Below, one piece after another: positions 35,325 through 42,433 of a stretch of 64,000 bases of DNA. This stretch comes from Sphingomonas alpina (GTDB taxonomy: Bacteria; Pseudomonadota; Alphaproteobacteria; Sphingomonadales; Sphingomonadaceae): NCBI RefSeq assembly GCF_014490665.1, contig NZ_CP061038.1, positions 4,238,501 to 4,302,500 on the forward strand. The letters are read 5' to 3'. The notes under the pieces are model-generated. The model did no database searches. It worked only from the letters and a program-made list of their open reading frames with translations, and was not told the origin of the DNA. The stretch's first letter is position 1; every line of letters begins with the position of its first letter. Both the position numbers and the translations under genes were made by a program.

Positions 35325-37472
35325 CTAGCGCGGATCGAGCGGCGGTTCGTCGGGTGGCGGATCGTCGCCACGCGGCGCGCGGTCCTCGCGGCGCGGGCGA
35401 TCGCCGCGATCGCGGTTCGAGCGGTTGATCTCGATGCTGCCGTCGGGACCGACGCGCAGGTTGAGACCAAGCCCTTCGATCTCGCCTTCCAGCGGGACAT
35501 CGATCCCTTCCAGGCCGATCGAATTCTCCGCATCGGGGTCGAGCTCATTGTCCGCCGCTTCCGTCACCGGCGCAACGGCCGGACCGACGCCGATTGCGCG
35601 CATCATGAAGTCGCGCCAGATCCGTGCCGGGATGCCACCGCCCGACAGGCCGGCATTGGGCTTGTTGTCGTCGTTTCCGACCCACACACCGACCACCAGG
35701 TCGCCGGCGAACCCGACGAACAGCGCGTCGCGATTGTCCTGCGTCGTGCCGGTCTTGCCATAGGTCTTGACCGACAGCGCCGCCTGCCGCCCGGTACCCG
35801 TTTCGGCCGAGGCGGAAAGCAGATCGAGCATCTGTTCGCGCAGGTCGCCGGTCAGCGGATGACCGCCCTGAGTCAGGCTCTCCAGCCAGCTGCGATCGCC
35901 ATTCGGTTCGAGCCCGCTGGCGCGAACCGGATAATTCTGCGCCGCGACCGCGGCATAGGCCGAGGTCAGTTCGAGCAGCGACACGGTCGAGGTGCCAAGC
36001 GCGATCGTCGCCTCATTGGCGATCGGGGTCGAGATGCCCAGGTCGCGCGCGGCGCGAATGACATTCTTCACGCCGACCTGCTGGATCAGCCGGGCAGCGG
36101 CGACGTTGCTCGATTTCGCAAAGGCGCGGCGCAGCGTGATCTCGCCCTCGTACCGGCCATCGCTGTTCTTGGGCGACCAGTCGGCGATCGTCACCGGCTC
36201 ATCCTCGATCTTCGAATCCGGGGTCAGGCCGCTGCGCAACGCGGCGAGATAGACGAACAATTTGAACGCGGACCCGGGTTGACGCCGCGCCTGCACCGCG
36301 CGGTTGAACGGGCTGTCGGCATAGGATTTGCCGCCGACCATCGCGACCACCCGGCCATCGGGCCGCATCGCGACCAGCGCGACCTGCGCCTGCTTCAGGC
36401 CGGCGCTGCGCACCGCGCGTTCGGCCGCCTTTTGCAGCCGCCGGTCGAGCGTCGTCTTGACCGTGGTTTCGGTGGCGATCTCGCCGGCGCGGTCGCGTGC
36501 CTCGGGCAGCACCCAGTCGGCGAAATAGGTGCCGTCGGGCAGCTGCTTGGTCGTGCTCATCGACAGTCGTGCCGGCGACACATCGGCGGCAATCGCCTTG
36601 TCGAGAAAACCGCCATCGACCATCGCCCCGACGACCAGCTTCTGCCGGTCGCGCGCGCCCTTGAGATTGACTGTCGGAGCGAGGCGCGACGGCGCCTTGA
36701 CCAGCCCGGCAAGCATTGCCGCCTGGCCGATCGACAGATCCTCCGGCGCGCGGCTGAAATAATGTTTCGCGGCAGCGCGCAGGCCGTACACATTGTCGCC
36801 GAAATAGACGTTCGACAGATAGCGCGAGAGGATCTCGTTCTTCGACAGCCACGCCTCGAGCCAGAAGGCGATCATCACTTCGCGGATCTTGCGCGCCGCG
36901 GTGCGGTCCGAATCGAGAAACGCGTTCTTGGCGAGCTGCTGCGTGATGGTGCTGCCGCCCTGGCTGCGGCCGTCGCTCGTCATGTTGTGCCAGAAGGCGC
37001 GCGCAATGCCGCGCGGATCGACGCCCCAATGCGATTTGAAGCGCCGGTCCTCGATCGCCAGGAACGCGTTGGTGACATTGGCAGGCAGTTTCGACGCATC
37101 GACCGGCGTGCCGATGATTGCCCCGCGCCGCGCGATCGGCGTGCCGTCCTCCGCCAGCAGCGTGATGCTCGGCGGAGTCAGCGGCTCAAGCGATTTGGAC
37201 AAGGGCGCGGTGATGGCGAGCCAGATCACCGCCAGCACGAACAGGATGATCCCGCCGCCCAGGATGCGCACCGGCCAGCGCCAGCGCGAGCGCCGATACG
37301 GTACCGGCAGGTTCGAACTATAGCCCTCGCCACCCGGATCCTGGCCACCATAGCCGTCCGGCGGCGGCAGGCCGTCGGACAGTTCGAGCGGCGACCGGTT
37401 CCCGCGCACGGGCGTGCCGGCGGTGCGATTGCCGGACGGCGCGGTGGCCGGATCGAAGGGATAGGGGCGCAT
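35325..37472 (-). CDS. Penicillin-binding protein 1A-type (glycosyltransferase 51 + transpeptidase)
   Basis: 715 residues from ATG 37472 (MRPYPFDPA). Polymerises and crosslinks peptidoglycan. One membrane segment (WPVRILGGGIILFVLAVIWLAI) is followed by GT51 motifs LAIEDRRFKSHWGVDPRGIARA and GGSTITQQLAKNAFL. The transpeptidase has SxxK in QPGSAFKLF, SxN in AKSSNVAAA and KTG in YGKTGTTQDNRDALF. The C-terminal tail is rich in Arg, Asp and Pro. The in-frame upstream extension (to 37547) is less likely. Confidence 0.95.
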   Translation of the reverse strand: MRPYPFDPATAPSGNRTAGTPVRGNRSPLELSDGLPPPDGYGGQDPGGEGYSSNLPVPYRRSRWRWPVRILGGGIILFVLAVIWLAITAPLSKSLEPLTPPSITLLAEDGTPIARRGAIIGTPVDASKLPANVTNAFLAIEDRRFKSHWGVDPRGIARAFWHNMTSDGRSQGGSTITQQLAKNAFLDSDRTAARKIREVMIAFWLEAWLSKNEILSRYLSNVYFGDNVYGLRAAAKHYFSRAPEDLSIGQAAMLAGLVKAPSRLAPTVNLKGARDRQKLVVGAMVDGGFLDKAIAADVSPARLSMSTTKQLPDGTYFADWVLPEARDRAGEIATETTVKTTLDRRLQKAAERAVRSAGLKQAQVALVAMRPDGRVVAMVGGKSYADSPFNRAVQARRQPGSAFKLFVYLAALRSGLTPDSKIEDEPVTIADWSPKNSDGRYEGEITLRRAFAKSSNVAAARLIQQVGVKNVIRAARDLGISTPIANEATIALGTSTVSLLELTSAYAAVAAQNYPVRASGLEPNGDRSWLESLTQGGHPLTGDLREQMLDLLSASAETGTGRQAALSVKTYGKTGTTQDNRDALFVGFAGDLVVGVWVGNDDNKPNAGLSGGGIPARIWRDFMMRAIGVGPAVAPVTEAADNELDPDAENSIGLEGIDVPLEGEIEGLGLNLRVGPDGSIEINRSNRDRGDRPRREDRAPRGDDPPPDEPPLDPR

Positions 37473-37515
37473 CTGGTTCGATCGTTTCCGAGTCAGTCCG
37501 CCACCATGGCGGAGA

Positions 37516-37539
37516 ACTGTATTACATCGATAAAACAGT
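37516..37539. promoter_or_regulatory. Imperfect inverted repeat in the PBP1A/LacI divergent region
   Basis: ACTGTxTTA and TAAxACAGT half-sites face each other across 6 bp (24 bp in total). Size and symmetry suit a LacI- or GntR-type dimer. It lies 123 bp before the LacI start, so autoregulation is possible. Confidence 0.4.
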
Positions 37540-37563
37540 GGCCGCAAGCGATTGGCCCCGGAG

Positions 37564-37604
37564 GATACGCACGGAGATACGCACGGAGATACGCACGGGG
37601 ATAG
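37564..37604 (+). repeat. 12-bp tandem repeat upstream of the LacI gene
   Basis: GATACGCACGGA is repeated at 37564, 37576 and 37588 (last base changed), then decays (GATAGACGC). Just over one helical turn per unit. The copy number could vary between strains and alter spacing in the promoter region. Confidence 0.85.
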
Positions 37605-37661
37605 ACGCCGACAGCCCGGTCGGGCACACCCGATGGCGAAGCGAAACCGCGGAGCGACAAA

Positions 37662-38666
37662 GTGCGTGCGACCATCAAGGACGTATCCCGCGAAGCGGGG
37701 GTCTCGATCAAGACGGTATCGCGCGTCCTCAATAATGAGCGCTATGTCGGCGCGGCGACGCGCGCGCGCGTACAGGAAGCGGTCACGCTGCTCAATTTCC
37801 GCCCCAGCACCGCCGCGCGCTCGCTCGCCGGGCGCCGCAGCTTCCAGATCGCGCTGATCTGCGACAATCCCAGCCCCTATTATGTCTATGAAATGCAGTC
37901 GGGAATCCGTGACCGCTGCGAGGCGGACGGCGTGCGGATGATCGCCCAGCCCTATGACCGCAACTCCGTTACCTTGCTCGACGATGTCGAGAGCCTGGTC
38001 GATGCAACCAATGTGGATGGATTGATCCTGACGCCGCCGGTGACCGACTATCCGGCGGTGCTCGACCTGCTTGCGCGGCGCGGGGTGCGTTTCGTGCGCA
38101 TTTCACCCGGCGGCGATGTCGACCTGACCTCGTCGACCTTTATCGACAATGAGGGTGCGGCACGGATGATGACCGAGCATCTGATCGGGCTCGGCCATCG
38201 CCGCATCGGTTTCATCGCCGGCCATCCTAGCTATGCGACCAGCGCGCAGCGGCGGAACGGTTATCTTGAGGCCCTGCAGACCGCAGGTATCGCAGCCGAC
38301 CCGGCGCTGACGGTCGAGGGCAGCTACGACTTCGCCTCCGGCGCTGCTGCCGCCGAGATGCTGCTGTCGCTGGATGTGCCGCCAAGCGCGATCTTCGCGT
38401 CGAGCGACGATATGGCGGCCGGCGCGCTGACCGTCGCACACCGCCGTGGAATCAGCGTCCCCGGCCAGCTGTCGGTCGCCGGGTTCGACGATACCGCGCT
38501 GGCGGGTTTCGTCTGGCCGCCTTTGACCACGATCCGCCAGCCGACCCGGCAAATGGCCTATCAGGCGGCGGACCTGCTGCTTGCGGGCGAGGATGCGCCG
38601 GTCGAACGGCGCGAGATCGGGTTCGAGCTGGTGGTGCGCGATTCGACCGGGCCGGCCGAGAAATAG
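37662..38666 (+). CDS. LacI-family transcriptional regulator
   Basis: 334 residues from GTG 37662, with GGAG 7 bp upstream. The HTH reads TIKDVSREAGVSIKTVSRVLNN, with the hinge helix RPSTAARSLAGRRSF. A periplasmic-binding-like sugar domain follows (LICDNPSPYYVYEMQSGIRD ... GHRRIGFIAGHPSYATSAQRRNGY ... FASSDDMAAGALTVAHRRG). The ligand is probably a sugar or sugar derivative. It lies next to the minus-strand gene block 39018-45947, so it may control that locus; this is inferred from position. Confidence 0.93.
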   Translation: MRATIKDVSREAGVSIKTVSRVLNNERYVGAATRARVQEAVTLLNFRPSTAARSLAGRRSFQIALICDNPSPYYVYEMQSGIRDRCEADGVRMIAQPYDRNSVTLLDDVESLVDATNVDGLILTPPVTDYPAVLDLLARRGVRFVRISPGGDVDLTSSTFIDNEGAARMMTEHLIGLGHRRIGFIAGHPSYATSAQRRNGYLEALQTAGIAADPALTVEGSYDFASGAAAAEMLLSLDVPPSAIFASSDDMAAGALTVAHRRGISVPGQLSVAGFDDTALAGFVWPPLTTIRQPTRQMAYQAADLLLAGEDAPVERREIGFELVVRDSTGPAEK

Positions 38667-38698
38667 GCCCTTTCACGCCCGCTGATTGCCCGGGGTTC

Positions 38699-38868
38699 GC
38701 CCCTGTTATCCCCTGTTATCGGCATTGTATTTTCGCGCCCCTGTTATTGTTGGATCTATATCTGGATTACGCGTTTGTTTTCAGGAGCATGGCTGACCCT
38801 GCCCCTGGTATGGAAACAGGGGTGGAACAGGGGCAATAACAGGGGCCGTTTCGATCGAAACAGGGGCG
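38699..38868. repeat. Word array 2: CCCCTGTTAT forward copies, then AACAGGGGC reverse copies
   Basis: Forward CCCCTGTTAT is found at 38700, 38710 and 38738, with a one-mismatch copy at 38802. Reverse copies (AACAGGGG) are at 38815, 38826, 38838 and 38859. A perfect 14-bp palindrome GTTTCGATCGAAAC overlaps the last copy. It lies between the convergent LacI and YeiH-type genes; no gene is supported in 38667-39017. The layout matches array 1 but with a different word. Confidence 0.9.
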
Positions 38869-39017
38869 ATGATCGCGCGACGCTTCGTGGCCATTTGAAA
38901 GAGCAGGAAGAGAACGCCTCACCGGCGTCTCGTCCGACTCTCACCATGCGGCATCCCGCCACGTCATTGAATCGCCATCCGCCACCGGATCCGCTCAGTC
39001 CTCAATTCTCAAGCCTG

Positions 39018-40064
39018 TCACCCGACGAACATCAGCGCTGCACCCAGCGCAAGCAGGAATGCCACCAAAGTCGCCGCGAGGATCACGAACAACGGCTTCG
39101 GCCCAGCCTCAAGCAATTGCGACAGAGGCGAGCGGATCGCGGTCGCCGTCACCGCCGCGGCAAGCAGGCCGGCGGCGATCTGTTCCGCGCCTTTCGCCGT
39201 CACCGCCGGGATCACCCCGAATGAATTGATCCCGGCCAGCACGAAAAAGCCGACAACGAACCAGGGTATTCCCGGCCCCTTCGCCCGCGACGCATCGCCG
39301 CGCAGGAACAGGGCAACGATCGCCAGCACCGGCGCGAGCAGCGCGACGCGAGTCAGCTTCACGATCGCGGCGATATCGCCCGCATCCTTGGAATAGGAAT
39401 AGCCCGCACCCAGCGCCTGGGCGACGTCATGGATCGCCGCACCAAGCATGAAGCCGGCCTTGAGGTCGCTCATCGCCAGCGCGTGCGCGGCGATCGGGTA
39501 GAGCACCATCGCCAGCGCGCTGAGCGCCGAGATGCCGACCAGCACCATGGTCAGCTGCGCCTGGCTGGTGCGCTTCTCGCCCAGCGTGGTGGCCAAAGCC
39601 ATCGCCGCCGATGCACCGCAAATCGCCACCGCACCCCCGGCAAGCGTACCGAAAGCGGTGTCGAAGCCGAAGCGCCGCGCCGCGAGGATGCCGGCACCGA
39701 TGGTCAGCGCGACGATCGCCAGCACGCACAGCAGGGCGACCGGCCCGAGCGCGACGATCTGCCCGAAGGTGATGCGCACGCCGACCAGCACGATGCCCCA
39801 GCGCAGCAGCGAGCGCGAGGCGAAGGCGAGCCCGGGGGTGAGGCGCGTATCGGCGCTGAGGAAATTGAGCGCGAGCCCGATGAGCAGCGCCATCAGGGTC
39901 AGCGGCGCGCCATAATGATCCGACAGGAAGGCTGCCGCGAGCGTTCCCGCCGCAACGATCGCCAGGCCGGGCAGATAGCCCTGCCAACTCGACTTGGGCG
40001 ACGGCTCGATATCGCCATAGAGATCCGCCGCCATCGGCAGGGGTCTTGGTTGTCTCGTCGCCAT
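39018..40064 (-). CDS. YeiH-type putative sulfate exporter family transporter
   Basis: 348 residues from ATG 40064, with about ten membrane segments. Signatures: GLALNFLSADTRLTPGLAFASRSLLRWGIVLVGVRI, GGAVAICGASAAMA, and LGAAIHDVAQALGAGYSYS, as in the YeiH/UPF0324 family. YeiH relatives have been linked to sulfite tolerance, though the transported ion is not firmly established. Placed at the end of the gene block that should release sulfite, it may export sulfite or sulfate. It is 109 bp after the MFS gene. Confidence 0.9.
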   Translation of the reverse strand: MATRQPRPLPMAADLYGDIEPSPKSSWQGYLPGLAIVAAGTLAAAFLSDHYGAPLTLMALLIGLALNFLSADTRLTPGLAFASRSLLRWGIVLVGVRITFGQIVALGPVALLCVLAIVALTIGAGILAARRFGFDTAFGTLAGGAVAICGASAAMALATTLGEKRTSQAQLTMVLVGISALSALAMVLYPIAAHALAMSDLKAGFMLGAAIHDVAQALGAGYSYSKDAGDIAAIVKLTRVALLAPVLAIVALFLRGDASRAKGPGIPWFVVGFFVLAGINSFGVIPAVTAKGAEQIAAGLLAAAVTATAIRSPLSQLLEAGPKPLFVILAATLVAFLLALGAALMFVG

Positions 40065-40142
40065 GGTCGCCCCAATTTCGATCGGGCTGTTCCGCCCGCT
40101 TGTGATGAGGCTAGGCCAGAGCCGCCCCGAAATACAGCCGTC

Positions 40143-40174
40143 CCCGGAATATACCCATCCCGGAATATACCCTT
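40143..40174. repeat. 16-bp tandem repeat before the YeiH-type gene
   Basis: Two copies of CCCGGAATATACCCWT (16 bp each), one base different, directly after the MFS stop. Each copy contains GGAATATACC, a near-palindrome, so this may be a pair of operator sites for the downstream exporter gene. Confidence 0.5.
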
Positions 40175-41427
40175 CAGTGCGGCGCGACCGGCATTGCCGT
40201 CCCCATCCCATCGAGCGGCAGCCGTGGCAACAGGATCTGGATCGCGATCACCGCCAGCAGATAGGATCCGCCGGCGAACAGGAACAGCGGCAGATAACCC
40301 AGCCCGGCGGCGAGCGTCAGCCCGGCGACCTTGGCAATCACCATGCCGCCGATATTGCCGCTGAATGCGCCGAAGCTGGTTACCCGCCCGATCTTTTCCG
40401 GCCGCGAAACATCGGCGATCAGCGCGAACAGATTGACCGAAAAGGCCTGGTGCGCAGCCATCACCAGGCCGATCAGCGCGACCGCCAGAGCATAGCTGTG
40501 CACCGTGTCGGCGAACGGTAAAGGCAAGGCGAGCAAGGCGGCGGCGAGCAGCGAACCCTTGCGAACTTTCTCCACGCTATAGCCCTGACGGATGAGCCGC
40601 GACGCGACCGTCCCGGCGATCAATGATCCGATCGCGCTGCAGGTATAGGCGATCGCCAGCGGCGTGCCGAGCGCGATGCCGGTCAGGCCGAAGCTGCGAT
40701 GGAAGAAATCCGGCATCCAGAACAGCATCAGCCACCAGGTCGCATCCGACAGGAATTTGGCGATCGCGATCGCCCAGGTGCGCCGTTCGACAAAGATGCT
40801 TCGTCCGATCGTGCCGGCCGCGCTCGCTTCGCTGCGGGTCGATGCGCCGTCACCGGCGAAATGCACGCCCTTCACCGCGAGCAGCCAGGCGCCGGCCCAG
40901 ACCAGGCCGAGGCCGCCGCCGATCAGGAACGCCGCACGCCAGCCCCACAAAAGGGCGACTGTCGGAATGAGCAATGGCGTGGCGATTGCGCCCAGGCTGC
41001 CGACGGTATTGACCAACCCGTAACCGAACGAGCGCATCGTCGGCGGGAAGATCACGGCAATGGTCTTGATCGCGGCGGGCGTGCCCATCGCCTCGGTCGC
41101 GCCAAGCGCGATGCGGCAGAAGACGAAGCTGTTGAAGCCGCGCGCAAAGGCATGCGCCATCGCCGCGAGGCTCCACAGCGCGACGCCGATCGGATTGGCC
41201 CATTTCACCCCGAGCTTGTCGACCGCAAAGCCGGTGAACAGGAACGCCACCGCCGCCGATCCCTGGAACCAGGCGGCAAGCGTGCCGTAATCATTGTCGC
41301 TCCACCCCATATCCGCCGCGATATCGGGCTTGAGCACGGCGATGATCTGCCGGTCGACAAGGTTGAGCAGCGTCGCGGTGATCGCCAGCGCGAAGATGAG
41401 ATTCCGCCGCGCCAGGGACAGGGTCAT
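40174..41427 (-). CDS. MFS transporter, ExuT/ACS-like
   Basis: 417 residues with 12 hydrophobic segments. The opening LNLVDRQIIAVLKPDIAADM and the MGTPAAIKTIAVIFPPTMR region resemble anion:cation symporters such as ExuT, which carry hexuronates and other sugar acids. A sulfonated sugar would be a plausible anionic substrate. It follows the dioxygenase gene with a 240-bp gap that contains a REP doublet. Confidence 0.9.
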   Translation of the reverse strand: MTLSLARRNLIFALAITATLLNLVDRQIIAVLKPDIAADMGWSDNDYGTLAAWFQGSAAVAFLFTGFAVDKLGVKWANPIGVALWSLAAMAHAFARGFNSFVFCRIALGATEAMGTPAAIKTIAVIFPPTMRSFGYGLVNTVGSLGAIATPLLIPTVALLWGWRAAFLIGGGLGLVWAGAWLLAVKGVHFAGDGASTRSEASAAGTIGRSIFVERRTWAIAIAKFLSDATWWLMLFWMPDFFHRSFGLTGIALGTPLAIAYTCSAIGSLIAGTVASRLIRQGYSVEKVRKGSLLAAALLALPLPFADTVHSYALAVALIGLVMAAHQAFSVNLFALIADVSRPEKIGRVTSFGAFSGNIGGMVIAKVAGLTLAAGLGYLPLFLFAGGSYLLAVIAIQILLPRLPLDGMGTAMPVAPH

Positions 41428-41581
41428 CGCGGTTGGACCAGGAGATCGGAAGCGTTTGCAGCAAGGCGGTGCCAGCGCGTTTCGATCATCGGGCGCGGGA
41501 TGCCGGCGGCATCCTGCGGATCATGCCAATCTCTCTCGGCCGGATGATCGACATAAAACAAAAGCACGCGCCCCTTTCTTG

Positions 41582-41632
41582 TGCTCCCGCGAAGGCGGGA
41601 GCCCAGACTGGGTCCCCGCCTTCGCGGGGGCA
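41582..41632. repeat. REP doublet (CTCCCGCGAAGGCGGGAG type)
   Basis: Two GC-rich hairpins: CTCCCGC-gaag-GCGGGAG and CCCCGCC-TTCG-type CCCCGCCTTCGCGGGGG, about 15 bp apart. This is the well-known sphingomonad intergenic repeat. It may protect or end the upstream mRNA between the dioxygenase and MFS genes. 41428-41667 holds no gene. Confidence 0.8.
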
Positions 41633-41667
41633 AAAGTTTTTTGCCATAAGAGGACAGGTACCTCTTA

Positions 41668-42420
41668 CTAAGCAAAGGTCACCTGCTCACCATCCTGCAG
41701 CAGCGCGATGGCGTTGCGGCGCAATTGCTTCGTGCCGGGATTGAGCATCGCCTCGGGCGTATATTGCGCCAGGAACACGCGTCGTGCGCGATCGGTGCGA
41801 TTGGCGCCGGTCGCATGCAGCAACAGGCTGGAGAAAGCGACGATGTCGCCCGCTTTGGCCTCGACGATGAGCCCCTCCGTTTCGGCCGGTGCGCCGACCA
41901 GATCATTGCTGCCGGTCTGGCGCTCATGCGGAACGATACCGTTCCGGTGACTCCCCGGCATCAGCCGCACCGTGCCGTTCTCGATCGTGGCATCGTCGAG
42001 CGGGCACCAGCAGGTGACATAGGGGGCATGATCGGCCGGGCCGCCATTACCGACGACATAACCCGAATCCTGATGCCAGGAAAATGGCAGGCCGCCCTCC
42101 GGCCCCTTCACGACGAACTGGTCGAAGAAGAAATAGGCCGTGTCCCCGATCGTCGCGCGGCAGACTTCCGCCATCGTGTCGCTGAACAGCATGTGCCTGA
42201 TCTGCGGCGCGACGCGCTGGCATTCATTGGCGAAATAGCGCTTGCCGCGATGGCTGATGCCGATCGTGTCGACGCCTGCTGCGTCCATCCGCGCATCCTC
42301 GCGCGCGACGAATGCATCGCATTCGCCGCGCAACAGAGTCAGCGCGTCACCGGCCAGCGCGCCTTCGAACACGGCATAGCCCTGTTCGACGAACTGCCGC
42401 GCCTGCTGCTGATATTTCAT
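41668..42420 (-). CDS. PhyH-family Fe(II)/2-oxoglutarate dioxygenase
   Basis: 250 residues from ATG 42420 with GGAGG upstream. Iron ligands: H116 and D118 in FSWHQDSGY, and H202 in LLLHATGANRTD; Arg213 in RARRVFL may bind 2-oxoglutarate. The family hydroxylates varied small molecules. Placed 13 bp after the TonB receptor gene, it may process the imported compound. A 2-oxoglutarate oxygenase (of the TauD family, not PhyH) is known to break the C-S bond of sulfoquinovose in another pathway, so an auxiliary C-S cleavage role here is a guess. Confidence 0.92.
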   Translation of the reverse strand: MKYQQQARQFVEQGYAVFEGALAGDALTLLRGECDAFVAREDARMDAAGVDTIGISHRGKRYFANECQRVAPQIRHMLFSDTMAEVCRATIGDTAYFFFDQFVVKGPEGGLPFSWHQDSGYVVGNGGPADHAPYVTCWCPLDDATIENGTVRLMPGSHRNGIVPHERQTGSNDLVGAPAETEGLIVEAKAGDIVAFSSLLLHATGANRTDRARRVFLAQYTPEAMLNPGTKQLRRNAIALLQDGEQVTFA

Positions 42421-42433
42421 TCCAGGCCTCCGA

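Noticed and set aside
38775..39224. Plus-strand frame across word array 2
   Set aside because: It consists largely of the repeat words and antisense of the exporter gene.
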